This document shows positions 23,847-32,634 of a DNA stretch of 64,000 bases, one piece after another. How positions within the stretch are numbered: position 1 is the stretch's first letter; every line of letters begins with the position of its first letter. The translations under genes and the position numbers were made by a program. This stretch comes from Trebonia sp035294225 (GTDB taxonomy: Bacteria > Actinomycetota > Actinomycetes > Streptosporangiales > Streptosporangiaceae): the NCBI GenBank assembly GCA_035294225.1, contig DATGLH010000165.1, positions 8,816 through 72,815 of the forward strand, written 5' to 3'. The notes under the pieces were generated by a model. That model saw only the letters and a list, made by a program, of their open reading frames with translations. It did no database searches and had not been told where the DNA came from.

Positions 23847-24585
23847 GGAGCCTCCCCGGTCTGGACTCCCCGTCTGTCGCCGATCCGGCTCCAGAGTGCC
23901 TATCCCGCCGGTCCTTGGTGCCTGAGAGGTTCCGGGGAAGTGTTGCCCCTTCGGCGCCCTGCCCGCGCGGCGCGGTCAGGGTCTCTCCCGGCCGGGATAA
24001 CTGGCTTAGGAGGCAGTCTAGCGGATCGGGAGCGGATAAGCCCGTCTTACGGGCCCGGCGCGTCGCGAGCTCGTCGGTCCCGGTCGCGATCAGGCCGTCC
24101 TCGGCGCGGACCGCGGGAAGCTCGGCCAGCTCACCCGCGACTTCCTGCCATACCCGGCCGAGCGCGATGCCGAACACGCCCTGGCCCCCGGCGAGCAGGT
24201 CCACCAGCTCGTCCGGCGAGGTGCACTCGTAGACGCTCACCCCGTCGCTCATCAGCGTGACCTGGGCGAGGTCCTCGGTACCGCGGTCGCGCAGGTGCCG
24301 CACCGCCGCCCTGATCTGCTGCAACGAGATGCCCGTGTCGAGGAGCCGCTTGACCACCTTGAGCACGAGGATGTCACGGAACCCGTACAGCCGCTGCGAC
24401 CCCGACCCGTGCGCGGCGCGGACGCTCGGCTCGACCAGGCCGGTGCGCGCCCAGTAATCCAGCTGGCGGTAGGTGATGCCCGCCGCCGCGCAGGCCGTGG
24501 GACCCCGGTAGCCGATCTCGGCGTCGCAGTCGGAGAGCGCGCCCTGAAGAGCCCCGGACCCACCCTTTGATACCGACACGGCCAC
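23749..24585 (-). CDS. MerR-family regulator (Rv1830-type) with frame extended through the riboswitch
   Basis: Residues 25 to about 190 match the actinobacterial MerR protein found next to gcvP: GYRGPTACAAAGITYRQLDYWARTGLVEPS is the winged HTH, followed by GSGSQRLYGFRDILVLKVVKRLLDTG and a C-terminal domain ending near ATRRARKTGLSA. The first 15-20 residues are variable. The family usually has about 190-230 residues, but here the frame continues to 278 residues, through the entire glycine riboswitch and 98 nt into gcvP. The extra 75 residues are RNA-derived low-information sequence. A lost stop codon or a small frameshift near 24010 is likely. Confidence 0.8.
   Translation of the reverse strand: MAVSVSKGGSGALQGALSDCDAEIGYRGPTACAAAGITYRQLDYWARTGLVEPSVRAAHGSGSQRLYGFRDILVLKVVKRLLDTGISLQQIRAAVRHLRDRGTEDLAQVTLMSDGVSVYECTSPDELVDLLAGGQGVFGIALGRVWQEVAGELAELPAVRAEDGLIATGTDELATRRARKTGLSAPDPLDCLLSQLSRPGETLTAPRGQGAEGATLPRNLSGTKDRRDRHSGAGSATDGESRPGRLRERRFVLFLGSSHRSVSRRAAGDARHARLFLP
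23905..24000 (-). promoter_or_regulatory. Glycine riboswitch (single aptamer) upstream of gcvP
   Basis: On the minus strand the conserved aptamer elements occur in order: GGGAGAGACCC, GGCGCCGAAGGGGCAA, CGGAACCTCTCAGGCACC, AAGGACCG. They match the glycine riboswitch consensus, which activates gcv genes when glycine is bound. Only one aptamer is clear; the following sequence (about 23850-23900) can form a stem between TCTGGA and TCCAGA that may serve as expression platform or a degenerate second domain. Confidence 0.9.
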
Positions 24586-24721
24586 CTCCTGTGACTACCC
24601 CCGGCACTGGCACCGTAAGCCTCCCGGGGAGGCACGTCAACGATCACGCACGGCGAGTCGCGACATTGGCGGGCAAAAGCACCCCAGTTCGACCAGCGCC
24701 TCTACAAGCTCCGCGACCGTG

Positions 24722-25192
24722 TCACGTGGAGCGCCCGAAGTCCTCGGGCGAGATCGTGTCCAGGAACTCCCGGAACTTCTCGACCTCGTCCTCCTGCTCG
24801 TCCGGGATCGCCACGCCGGCCTCGTCGAGGATCTCGTCGGTCGCGAAGATCGCCGCGCCCGTGCGCAGCGCCAGTGCGATCGAGTCCGAGGGACGGGCAC
24901 TGACCTCCGCCCCGTTCGAGAACACCAGGTCGGCGTAGAAGATCCCGTCCCGCAGCGCCGTGATGTTGACCGTGCGCAACTGCACGTTCAGCACTTCGAG
25001 CACATCGCGGAACAGGTCGTGGGTCAACGGACGCAGCGATACCATGCCCTGCTGGGCGAAGGCGATCGCCGTCGCTTCCACCGCCCCGATCCAGATGGGC
25101 AGGTACCGGTCCCCCTGCGCCTCTTTCAGCAGGACGATCGGGCTGTTGGACGGCATCTCGACTCGGACGCCGACGACCTCCATCCGCCGCAC
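24722..25192 (-). CDS. DUF151 bifunctional nuclease-family protein
   Basis: The roughly 156-residue protein has VVGVRVEMPSNSPIVLLKEAQGDRYLPIWIG, the typical start of the family, then EATAIA and a SARPSDSIALALRTGAAIFATDEIL stretch near the C-terminus. GTG 25192 has GGAG 5 nt upstream; ATG 25183 is the alternative. This gene lies between two MerR regulators in the conserved actinobacterial order FHA-FtsR-DUF151-MerR-gcvP. Plant and archaeal relatives have nuclease activity; the bacterial role is unsettled. Confidence 0.88.
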   Translation of the reverse strand: MRRMEVVGVRVEMPSNSPIVLLKEAQGDRYLPIWIGAVEATAIAFAQQGMVSLRPLTHDLFRDVLEVLNVQLRTVNITALRDGIFYADLVFSNGAEVSARPSDSIALALRTGAAIFATDEILDEAGVAIPDEQEDEVEKFREFLDTISPEDFGRST

Positions 25193-25274
25193 TAGAGCTC
25201 CGTCCTCCCACACGCCGAGCGACGCTGAGCGACGCTAAGCGAACCAAATCACTCTTCTTGCCAAACTACACCCG

Positions 25275-26018
25275 CTACCGGCCGGACGCCGAGCGGAGCC
25301 CCGGGGCTTCCCGTGGCACGGTAGGAGATGTACCCGCCGCGGGCCGCCCCGATGCCAGGCCGGCCTCGTTAAGTCCGTCTTCCACCAAGGTAGCGTGCAG
25401 CCGGGCGATGTGCCCGGCGACGTCGCGCGCGGCCCGCAGCGCCGGCTCGCGGCTGCCCTTCTGCCGGGCCAGCGGCGCCACCACCTGCTCGACCAGGGAA
25501 ACCTCGCGCTCAGCCGCCGCCTTGACCGCGCGCAAGTGCCGCGGCTGGATGCCGTACTCGCGCACCGCCACCGCCGCCCGGACCACGGAGAGGGCCTGCG
25601 TCCCGTAGGTCCGCCCGTGGCGGACCAGCCCGTAGTCCTCGAGCTCGGCGAGGATCTCCTCGTCCGCGCCCGCCGCCTCGAGCAGTTCGCTGCGGGTCAT
25701 CGCGACCGGCGGCGGCGCCGTGCCCGGACCGCCGCCGTCCAGGGCGGCAAGCCGCTCCTTGATCACCCGGAGCGGCAGGTACTCGTCCCGCTGCGCGGTG
25801 AGGATGAAACGCAGCCGCTCGATGTCGGCCGCCGCGAACCGGCGGTACCCGGATTCCGCGCGGGCGGGCCGGATGAGCCCCTCCGCCTCAAGGAAACGGA
25901 TCTTCGACGGGCTGATATCGGGGAATTCCCCGCGCAGTTCGGCCAGCACCTGCCCGATCCCCACGCTGGCCCGGGCCGGCCCGCCGTGTGCGAACGCCGA
26001 GCGGTGACCGCCGGTCAT
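25275..26018 (-). CDS. ftsR: MerR-family regulator FtsR-like (Rv1828 type)
   Basis: A 247-residue protein with an N-terminal winged HTH: SVGIGQVLAELRGEFPDISPSKIRFLEAEGLIRPARAESGYRRF is the conserved recognition region, with an extended loop typical of Rv1828/FtsR. The C-terminal region is helical and ends in a Pro/Gly-rich tail. In Corynebacterium FtsR activates ftsZ and affects cell division. It overlaps the upstream FHA gene by 4 nt (26015-26018), supporting co-translation. The gene symbol comes from motif and neighbourhood. Confidence 0.85.
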   Translation of the reverse strand: MTGGHRSAFAHGGPARASVGIGQVLAELRGEFPDISPSKIRFLEAEGLIRPARAESGYRRFAAADIERLRFILTAQRDEYLPLRVIKERLAALDGGGPGTAPPPVAMTRSELLEAAGADEEILAELEDYGLVRHGRTYGTQALSVVRAAVAVREYGIQPRHLRAVKAAAEREVSLVEQVVAPLARQKGSREPALRAARDVAGHIARLHATLVEDGLNEAGLASGRPAAGTSPTVPREAPGLRSASGR

Positions 26019-26578
26019 GCGTAATCCTGCGCTCCAGGTCCGCGACGCCTGCCGAGCTCCGGGCTGCGGGTCAGGAACAGCAGCCGGAACTTGCCGATCT
26101 GCACCTCGTCGCCGCCGAACAACTCGGCCTCCTCGATCCGCTCCCGGTTCACGTAAGTGCCGTTCAGGCTACCGACGTCGCGGACGATGAAGCGGTCGCC
26201 ATGGCGGTAGAACTCCGCGTGCCGCCGGGACACCGTGACGTCGTCGAGGAAGATGTCGCTGTCCGGGTGGCGGCCGGTGCTGGTGAAGTCGTCGTCGAGC
26301 AGGAAGCGGCTGCCGGCGTTCGGACCGCGCAGCACGACGAGCAGCGCCGTCCCCGGGGGCAGCGAATCGACCGCCGAGAAGTCGGGCGACGGCTCGTCGG
26401 CGTAGTCCGGCTCGCCGCCGATCGGCGAGATCGTCGAGGTGGTCTCGCCCGGCCGCTCGGCACCCAGCACGCCCCAGCTGCCCGTGTCGGCGCGCAGCAG
26501 CGGGGCGCCGCAGTTGGAGCAGTACCTGGCCCCGTCCGGGTTCGGCCGGTTACACCGGGAACAGTACACACCTGGCAT
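26015..26578 (-). CDS. FHA-domain protein with N-terminal zinc ribbon (GarA/OdhI-like)
   Basis: The start at ATG 26578 gives 187 residues. CSRCNRPNPDGARYCSNCG (residues 6-24) is a four-Cys zinc ribbon. After an acidic linker the FHA domain follows, with LDDDFTSTGRHPDSDI, VSRRHAEF and VGSLNGTYVN, the phospho-Thr binding loops. GarA/OdhI binds PknG-phosphorylated Thr and regulates 2-oxoglutarate dehydrogenase and glutamate metabolism. GarA has a phosphorylatable ETTS N-terminal segment; ETTSTIS is present here (residues about 45-51), supporting orthology. An upstream ATG 30 nt earlier is possible. Confidence 0.9.
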   Translation of the reverse strand: MPGVYCSRCNRPNPDGARYCSNCGAPLLRADTGSWGVLGAERPGETTSTISPIGGEPDYADEPSPDFSAVDSLPPGTALLVVLRGPNAGSRFLLDDDFTSTGRHPDSDIFLDDVTVSRRHAEFYRHGDRFIVRDVGSLNGTYVNRERIEEAELFGGDEVQIGKFRLLFLTRSPELGRRRGPGAQDYA

Positions 26579-27015
26579 GGCTCCGCCCGGCCTCCCCTCT
26601 CCTGGCATGGCCCCCTCGCGCAGCATCGCATCCGGCGACGTTGCCAACGGTACCTGTGCGGAGGGCTGCCGGTCCACGCGCCACGCAAACAGCCTGCGCA
26701 GGCCGCCCCTGTGCATGCCGTCCTGTTCGCGACGTTTCCGCCACACAGCCGCTTCACCTCCGGGTCACGCGCACGGCGCAAGCATGCGATGCCCGCGGCC
26801 GGTCCCCTGTGCATCGCGAAATTCGCACGTCTGCGTAATTAACACAGATTACCTGAGCGCGGGGTCATAATCGGCCTGCTGTTACCGGGATCGCACGCGC
26901 GCCCGCGGTGTTCGTCCCCGTCGCCGGCCGACGACCCGGCCTTACCGGGACAATCCCGGCGCCCGCTACCGGCCCGCGCCCGCCCCGCGGCGCCCGCCGG
27001 CTCACCTGCCTGCGC
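26579..27015 (-). other. 437-bp intergenic region with the FHA-operon promoter
   Basis: No gene was recognised. The segment 26835-26885 is locally AT-rich (TAATTAACACAGATTACCTG on the + strand) and is the best place for the leftward FHA-ftsR-DUF151-MerR promoter. A GCCATGCCAGG unit is repeated near 26575-26610, creating alternative ATG codons for the FHA gene. The part 26885-27015 is GC-rich. Confidence 0.45.
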
Positions 27016-29514
27016 CTACTGATCCGCCTGTTCCACCACCGCCGCCCACTCGTCGAGCAACAGCTGGGCGGAATCGGCGTCGGCGCCCTCCGCCCACAGG
27101 TGGGTCACCGCGTCGGCCGGATCCGGCAGCACCAGCACCCAGCCCCGGTCCCCGTCCACGATGCGCACCCCGTCCGTCGTGTCGACCGGCCGGTTCCCGG
27201 CCGCCTCCACCACGGTCCGCATCACGCTGCCCTTGGCCGCCCAGGGGGTGGGTATGGAGCGGCGCAGCAGGTGCGCCTGCGGGATCCGCGCGTCGATCTG
27301 GCTCAGCGTCAGCCGGGTCCGCGCCACCAGGCCGAGCAGCCGCACGAAGGCGGCGATGCCGTCGATGGTGCGCCCGAACTCGGGCACCACGAACCCGCCG
27401 CGCCCGTCCGCCGCGAAGATCACGTCGTCGCCCGCCGCCGCGTTGGTCAGCGCGTCCATGGACGTCGGGGTCCAGGACACCTGCACGCCGTGGAACCGGC
27501 AGACCTGCTCGGCCACCCGGGTCGTGGTCACCGGCAGCGCCACCCGGCCGTGCCGCCGCTCGGCGGCCACCAGGTCGAGCACCACGAGCAGCGCGCGCTC
27601 GTCGCTGACCAGCGCTCCCTTCTCGTCGACCAGCTGGATCCGCTCCCCCACGGGGTCGAACCGGACGCCGAAGGCCGCCTTGGAGGAGGAGACGACCTCC
27701 GCCAGGCGCTGCATCCCGGCCCGCTGCTGCGCGACGGTCTGCGTCGGCGTCACCTCGTCGAGCCGGTTGTTCAGCGTGTGCACCTCGACGTCGATCCGGC
27801 CCAGCAGGGTGGGCAGGACCAGCGACACGGTCCCGCCGGCGCAGTCCGCGACCACCTTCAGGCCCGCGCCGCGCACCCCGCTGAGATCGACGCTGCGCAG
27901 CAGCTCGTGGTTGTACCACTCGACGACGCGCGGCGGGTAGGAGAGCTCGGCGATCTCGCCGGGGAACGCCCGCCGGAACTCCTGCCGGGAGAAGACCCGC
28001 TCCAGCCGGCGCTGCGCCGCCTGGGAGAGCTCGGCCCCGCGCTCGTCGAGGAAGATGATGTCGATCGACTGGGTGTCGCCGGGGGTGGTGCGCAGCGCGA
28101 TGCCGCCGCTGTAGTCGCCGCGGGCGGTCTCGAACCGCGCGACCGGCAGCGGCAGCGCCTCCAGGTCCACCACGTTGATCGCGGAGGCGTTCAGGGCCCC
28201 CTGCACGGCCCGCTTGAGCGTCCGGGCCGCCCGGGACACGTCGCGCGACGTGGTCACGGTTGACCCCTTCTTCAGCATGGTCGCGTACGCGGACGCCAGC
28301 CGGACGCACAGCTCGGGCGTGACCTCGACGTTGATCAGCCCGGACACGCCTCGCTGGCCGAACAGGGTCCGCTGCCCGCGCGATTCCCAGATCACCGAGT
28401 TGTTGACGACGGCGCCGGCCTCGATGGTCTTGAACGGGTAGACCTTCACCCCGGCCGAGATGTACGCCTCCGGCTCGATCACGCACTCGTCGCCGACGAC
28501 CGCGGTCTCCTCGATCCGCGCCAGCCGCATCACGTCGGTGTTCTTGCCGACGACACAGCCGCGCAGCGTGGTGCCCTGGCCGACGAACACGTTGTTGTGC
28601 ACCACCGCGCGGTGGATGAACGCGCCCTCCTTGACCACCACGTTGGCGCCGATCACGCTGTACTCGCGCAGGTGCGCGCCCGCCTCGATCTTCGCGTAGT
28701 CGCCGATGCACAGCGGCCCGGTCAGCACCGCGTCCGGGTCCACGTCGGCGCCCTCGGCGACCCACACCCCCGGGGAGACCTCGAACCCGGCGATGTCGGT
28801 GTCCACCCTCCTGCTGAGCACGTCGGCCTGCGCTTTCAGGTAGCTCTCCAGCGTGCCGACGTCTTCCCAGTACCGGTCGGACACATAGCCGAACAGCGGC
28901 GCGCCGCGCGCGAGCAGCTTGGGGAACACGTCGTGCGACCAGTCCACGGACTCCTTCGGCGAGACCTCGGCGAGAACCTCCGGCTCCATGATGTAGACGC
29001 CGGTGTTCACCGTGTCGGAGAACACCTGGCCCCACGTCGGCTTCTCAAGGAACCGCTGGATCCGCCCGTCCTCGTCCGCGATGACGATGCCGAATTCCAG
29101 GGGGTCGGGCACCCGGGTCAGCCCCACGGTGACGAGCGCGCCATTCTCCTTGTGAAACCGGACCATCTCCGAGAGGTCCATATCGGTGAGCGCGTCCCCG
29201 GAAATCACCAGGAACGCGTCGTCCCTGAGCGCGTCCTCGGCGTTCTTCACGCTGCCAGCGGTGCCGAGCGGCATTTCCTCGGTCGCGTACTGCAAGGACA
29301 TGCCCACGTCCTCGCCGTCGCCGAAATAGTTGCGCACAAGCGCCGCGAGGAACTGCACGGTGACGACGGTCTCCTTGAACCCGTGCTTCTTGAGCAGGCG
29401 CAGGACGTGCTCCATGATCGGCCGGTTGGCGACCGGCAGCAGCGGCTTGGGCTGGTTTGCGGTCATCGGGCGAAGCCGGGTGCCCTCGCCGCCTGCCATG
29501 ACGACAGCCTTCAA
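27016..29514 (-). CDS. Mannose-1-phosphate guanylyltransferase / phosphomannomutase-like fusion
   Basis: TTG 29514 is chosen: AAAGGAG lies upstream, the TTG overlaps the TGA of the previous gene (TTGA), and the protein then starts KAVVMAGGEGTRLRPMT. The 832-residue length fits the actinobacterial family. Residues 1 to about 235 are the nucleotidyl transferase, with QPKPLLPVANRP and GDALTDMD; about 250-380 is a left-handed beta-helix (GPLCIGDYAKI, VVGKNTDVM); the rest is phosphohexomutase-like, but the usual TASHNP active-site loop reads TTSRDVSRAA, so mutase activity is doubtful. Family members supply GDP-mannose or NDP-sugars for the envelope. Confidence 0.85.
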   Translation of the reverse strand: MKAVVMAGGEGTRLRPMTANQPKPLLPVANRPIMEHVLRLLKKHGFKETVVTVQFLAALVRNYFGDGEDVGMSLQYATEEMPLGTAGSVKNAEDALRDDAFLVISGDALTDMDLSEMVRFHKENGALVTVGLTRVPDPLEFGIVIADEDGRIQRFLEKPTWGQVFSDTVNTGVYIMEPEVLAEVSPKESVDWSHDVFPKLLARGAPLFGYVSDRYWEDVGTLESYLKAQADVLSRRVDTDIAGFEVSPGVWVAEGADVDPDAVLTGPLCIGDYAKIEAGAHLREYSVIGANVVVKEGAFIHRAVVHNNVFVGQGTTLRGCVVGKNTDVMRLARIEETAVVGDECVIEPEAYISAGVKVYPFKTIEAGAVVNNSVIWESRGQRTLFGQRGVSGLINVEVTPELCVRLASAYATMLKKGSTVTTSRDVSRAARTLKRAVQGALNASAINVVDLEALPLPVARFETARGDYSGGIALRTTPGDTQSIDIIFLDERGAELSQAAQRRLERVFSRQEFRRAFPGEIAELSYPPRVVEWYNHELLRSVDLSGVRGAGLKVVADCAGGTVSLVLPTLLGRIDVEVHTLNNRLDEVTPTQTVAQQRAGMQRLAEVVSSSKAAFGVRFDPVGERIQLVDEKGALVSDERALLVVLDLVAAERRHGRVALPVTTTRVAEQVCRFHGVQVSWTPTSMDALTNAAAGDDVIFAADGRGGFVVPEFGRTIDGIAAFVRLLGLVARTRLTLSQIDARIPQAHLLRRSIPTPWAAKGSVMRTVVEAAGNRPVDTTDGVRIVDGDRGWVLVLPDPADAVTHLWAEGADADSAQLLLDEWAAVVEQADQ

Positions 29515-30089
29515 GACGCAGCCGCTCCTTTCACCAGGTCCCTTACTTGGGTGAGATACAACACCGCCGCCCACCAGTACAAGGCCGTACCCCATATGGC
29601 AAAGGCCCACCCGAACACGCGGACGATTTCCGCCGCCGGACCGCCATGCGCACCGAGGAACAAAAGCGGGAAAGCGTACATAAGGCATAGCGTGGCCGCC
29701 TTGCCGACGAAGCTGACGTGCAGCGCGGAATAGGGGGTGCGCTGTCTCAGGGCAAGCAGGGCGATCCCCACGCAGAGCTCGCGCCCCGCGAGCGCGCCGA
29801 ACAGCCACCAGGGGATGATCCCGCGGATCGCCAGGGCGATGATCGTGGCGGCGATGTAGAGCCGGTCCGCGGCCGGGTCGAGCAGCTGGCCGAGCCGGCT
29901 CGCCTGGTTGAGCATCCGGGCCAGCTTCCCGTCGAGCCAGTCGCTCAGGCCGGCCGCGGCGAGGATCCCGACCGCGATGAGGTCGGTTCGCGTGGTCCGC
30001 GGGCCGATGACCAGCCACAAGAACACGGGCACGCCGGCCAGCCGGGCAGCGCTCAGCGCGTTCGGCCAGGTAACGATCCGGTCGCCCAC
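29511..30089 (-). CDS. CDP-alcohol phosphatidyltransferase (membrane)
   Basis: The 192-residue polytopic membrane protein has the family motif D-G-x2-A-R-x8-G-x3-D-x3-D as DWLDGKLARMLNQASRLGQLLDPAADR. The two final Asp are the metal/catalytic residues. It transfers a phosphatidyl group from CDP-diacylglycerol to an alcohol such as glycerol-3-phosphate or inositol; PgsA-like is a likely type, given a PgsA2-like gene at the corresponding mycobacterial locus. GTG start at 30089, no strong Shine-Dalgarno. Translationally coupled to the downstream guanylyltransferase. Confidence 0.85.
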   Translation of the reverse strand: MGDRIVTWPNALSAARLAGVPVFLWLVIGPRTTRTDLIAVGILAAAGLSDWLDGKLARMLNQASRLGQLLDPAADRLYIAATIIALAIRGIIPWWLFGALAGRELCVGIALLALRQRTPYSALHVSFVGKAATLCLMYAFPLLFLGAHGGPAAEIVRVFGWAFAIWGTALYWWAAVLYLTQVRDLVKGAAAS

Positions 30090-30236
30090 GCTGCGATCTT
30101 AATGGAGCAGGATGCCCGCCCCGGGATCGGGTGGCATACTAAGCCGGTTAATCCGCGGCAAAACCGGCGAAGGACGCTATCCGTTCGGAATCGCATTGAA
30201 CAGCTCCCGGACGGACGGCGCTCACCGGATCGCCCG

Positions 30237-30506
30237 CTAGCCGCCGACCCGGGTCGCCTCGCCGAGGATGGCGATGAGCGCCGCCACCGCCTCCTCGGCG
30301 TCCGGCCCGTCGGCGGACACCGTGACCCGCTGCCCGCTGGTCGCGCCCAGGCCCATCACGCCGAGCACGCTCTTGGCGTCCACCGTGCGGCCGCCGGCCG
30401 TCACCGACACCGCCGACGCGAACCGCCCGGCCGCGACGGCCAGCGCACCCGCCGGGCGGGCGTGCAGGTCGCCGGACAGCGTGATCGACTCAGAGCTTGC
30501 GGGCAC
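30237..30506 (-). CDS. HPr-like phosphocarrier protein of the dihydroxyacetone kinase system
   Basis: An 89-residue HPr fold with DLHARPAGALA, whose His is the EI-dependent phosphorylation site, and AKSVLGVMGLGA in the regulatory serine region (Ser present). It overlaps dhaM by 17 nt. In E. coli DhaM the EIIA, HPr and EI domains form one protein; here HPr is a separate small gene just after the EIIA. It would pass phosphate from PEP/EI (ptsI is not in this window) to DhaM. Confidence 0.9.
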   Translation of the reverse strand: MPASSESITLSGDLHARPAGALAVAAGRFASAVSVTAGGRTVDAKSVLGVMGLGATSGQRVTVSADGPDAEEAVAALIAILGEATRVGG

Positions 30507-30879
30507 GCCACGCCTCCTCCGCGGCCTTGGCGACCGCCGTCAGGTCCGCGCCCGCGGCGGCGGCCACGGTGGCCGCCACCGCGCCCTCGACGAACGGCGC
30601 GTCCGCGAGCGTCACTGCCAGGTCCGGCACCTCCTCGATCAGCGCCCGCACGGTGAGGACCGCGCTGCCCAGGTCGGGAAGCACGACCACGCCCGCGCCG
30701 CCGTCCGCGAGGCGCAGCGCCCGCTCTACCTTCGCCGCGCTGGTGCCGAGGCCGCCGTCGTCGGTGCCGCCGGCGGCGATCACCGTGACGGTTCCCCCGC
30801 CGACCTGCGCGGCCAGGTCCGCCGCCCCCTCGGCGAGCCGGACGCTGTGCGAGACCAGCACGATCCCTACCTGTGGCAT
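30490..30879 (-). CDS. dhaM: PTS-dependent dihydroxyacetone kinase phosphotransferase subunit DhaM (EIIA-type)
   Basis: A 129-residue EIIA-Man-like protein with GIVLVSHSVRLAEG at the N-terminus; the His of VSHS (residue 11) is the phosphorylation site. VVVLPDLGSAVLTVRALIEE is also family-typical. It re-phosphorylates the ADP held by DhaL. It follows dhaL after 121 nt and overlaps the HPr gene. Confidence 0.93.
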   Translation of the reverse strand: MPQVGIVLVSHSVRLAEGAADLAAQVGGGTVTVIAAGGTDDGGLGTSAAKVERALRLADGGAGVVVLPDLGSAVLTVRALIEEVPDLAVTLADAPFVEGAVAATVAAAAGADLTAVAKAAEEAWRARKL

Positions 30880-31000
30880 GGCACGTCCTGAATGTTGCCC
30901 GGCATTGCTGAGCAGGTGACGCGGGCTGGACGGGTGCCGTGATCCGGCCGGCGCGCCGCCCAGGTCCTCGTCCTCCCCGGCTCCCGTCCCCGGCAGGCGG

Positions 31001-31636
31001 TCATCGCGCCCCGGTCTCCCGCGCTACCGTGTCCCGGAGAGCGGCCAGGATCAGCGCGGTGGACGCCGCGCCCGGGTCCTCGTGGCCGATGCTGCGCGGG
31101 CCGAGATAGGAAGCCCGGCCCTTGCGCGCCTCCATCGGGACGGTGGCCGCCGCGCCTGCTGCCGCGGCCTCGGCGAGGGCGGCCAGGGCGTCGCCCGCCG
31201 CCGCCCCCTCCGCGACCGCCTTGCCGAACGCCCGGATGGCCGGGGCGAGCGCGTCGACCATGGTCTTGTCTCCCTCGCGGGCCGCGCCGAGCTGCTGCAC
31301 GCCCGCCAGCGCCGCCTCCAGGGCGCGCCCGAGCTCGGGCAGGCCGACCTCGGGTGCGGTCCCGAGAGCCTTGCCGGCACGGCGGAAGGCCATCCCGTAC
31401 AGCGGCCCGGAGGCGCCGCCCACCGTGGAGATCAGCGTGCTGCCCGTGACGGTGAGCACCGCCCCCGGGGTCGCCGCCCCCTCGATCGCGGCGGTCACGG
31501 CGGCGAAGCCGCGGGTCATGTTTATCCCGTGGTCGGCGTCGCCGATCGCCGCGTCCAGCTGGGTGAGGTGGTCGCGGTTGGCCTCGATCACCTCGCCGGC
31601 GACGCGGATCCACGCGCGGAAGACTGCGGTGTCCAT
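31001..31636 (-). CDS. dhaL: Dihydroxyacetone kinase nucleotide-binding subunit DhaL
   Basis: ATG 31636 (MDTAVFRAWIRVA) gives 211 residues. AIGDADHGINMTRG supplies the Asp ligands of the two Mg2+ ions that hold ADP, and GPRSIGHEDPGAAS is the second conserved block. It starts 5 nt after the dhaK stop. DhaL carries the ADP that is converted to ATP by DhaM and phosphorylates dihydroxyacetone bound to DhaK. The frame extends upstream only as a shadow of dhaK. Confidence 0.95.
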   Translation of the reverse strand: MDTAVFRAWIRVAGEVIEANRDHLTQLDAAIGDADHGINMTRGFAAVTAAIEGAATPGAVLTVTGSTLISTVGGASGPLYGMAFRRAGKALGTAPEVGLPELGRALEAALAGVQQLGAAREGDKTMVDALAPAIRAFGKAVAEGAAAGDALAALAEAAAAGAAATVPMEARKGRASYLGPRSIGHEDPGAASTALILAALRDTVARETGAR

Positions 31637-31641
31637 GGAAG

Positions 31642-32634
31642 CTAGCGTCCCCACCTCAGCCCGGGCGTTTCCACCGGCGCGTCCCACAGCCTGGTCAGCT
31701 GCCCGGTCAGGCGGCAGACCGTGACCGAGAACCCCTGCATCTCCAGGCTGGTGATGTAGTTGCCGACGAGGTTGCGGGCGATCCGGCCGCCGCGCGCCCG
31801 GATGTACTCGCGGACCTCGTGGAACATGAGGTACAGCTCGATGAGCGGCGTGCCGCCCATGCCGTTGACCATGACGAGCAGGTCCCCGTCCAGCGGGATG
31901 TCCGCGCCGATCGCGTCCAGCGCGACCGCCGCGAGCTCGCGCGCGGACCGCATCGGGCCGCGCGTCCGGCCCGGCTCGCCGTGGATGCCGATGCCGAGTT
32001 CGACCTCCGAGTCGCCCAGCTCGAAGGTCGGCTTGCCGGCCGCCGGGGTGATGCACGGGCTGAGCGCGATCCCGAACGACCGGGACCGCTCGTTCACCTC
32101 CCGTGCCACCGCGGCGACGGAGGCGAGGTCGGCGCCCTCTTCGGCGAGCGCGCCGGCGATCTTCTCCACGAACACGGTGGCGCCGACGCCGCGGCGTCCC
32201 GCGGTGTAGAGGGAGTCCACGACCGCCACATCGTCGTTGACGATCACGCTGGCGACCTCGATGTCCTCATCTTCGGCCAGCTCGGCGGCCATCTGGAAGT
32301 TGAGCACGTCGCCGGTGTAGTTCTTCACGATGTGCAGCACGCCGGCGCCGCCGCTGACCGCCCGCGTGGCCAGCAGCATCTGGTCGGGCACCGGTGAGGT
32401 GAACACCTCGCCGGGGCAGGCGGCGTCGAGCATGCCGTAGCCGACGAACCCGCCGTGCAGCGGCTCGTGCCCGGACCCGCCGCCGGACACCAGCCCGACC
32501 TTGCCGGCTGTCGGGCCGCTGGCCCGCAGGATGACCTTGTTTTCCACGTCCACCCGCAGCTCCGGGTGCGCGGCGGCCAGGCCGGCCAGCGCGTCGGTGA
32601 CTACGGTGTCTGCCGAGTTGATCAGTTTTTTCAT
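31642..32634 (-). CDS. dhaK: Dihydroxyacetone kinase substrate-binding subunit DhaK
   Basis: A full-length 330-residue DhaK. It begins MKKLINSADTVVTDAL and has SGGGSGHEPLHGGFVG, and IGIHGEPG, whose His covalently binds dihydroxyacetone as a hemiaminal. First gene of the dhaKLM-HPr operon, which turns dihydroxyacetone into dihydroxyacetone phosphate at the expense of PEP. No DhaR/DhaS regulator is adjacent; the upstream spacer has a 15-bp palindrome at 32680. Confidence 0.97.
   Translation of the reverse strand: MKKLINSADTVVTDALAGLAAAHPELRVDVENKVILRASGPTAGKVGLVSGGGSGHEPLHGGFVGYGMLDAACPGEVFTSPVPDQMLLATRAVSGGAGVLHIVKNYTGDVLNFQMAAELAEDEDIEVASVIVNDDVAVVDSLYTAGRRGVGATVFVEKIAGALAEEGADLASVAAVAREVNERSRSFGIALSPCITPAAGKPTFELGDSEVELGIGIHGEPGRTRGPMRSARELAAVALDAIGADIPLDGDLLVMVNGMGGTPLIELYLMFHEVREYIRARGGRIARNLVGNYITSLEMQGFSVTVCRLTGQLTRLWDAPVETPGLRWGR

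Noticed and set aside
23850..23904. Second glycine aptamer
   Set aside because: The conserved GCCGAAGG and CTCTCAGG elements are absent; at best a stem of the expression platform.
27002..29035. 677-codon minus-strand frame
   Set aside because: Alternative-frame shadow of the guanylyltransferase/phosphomannomutase-like gene.
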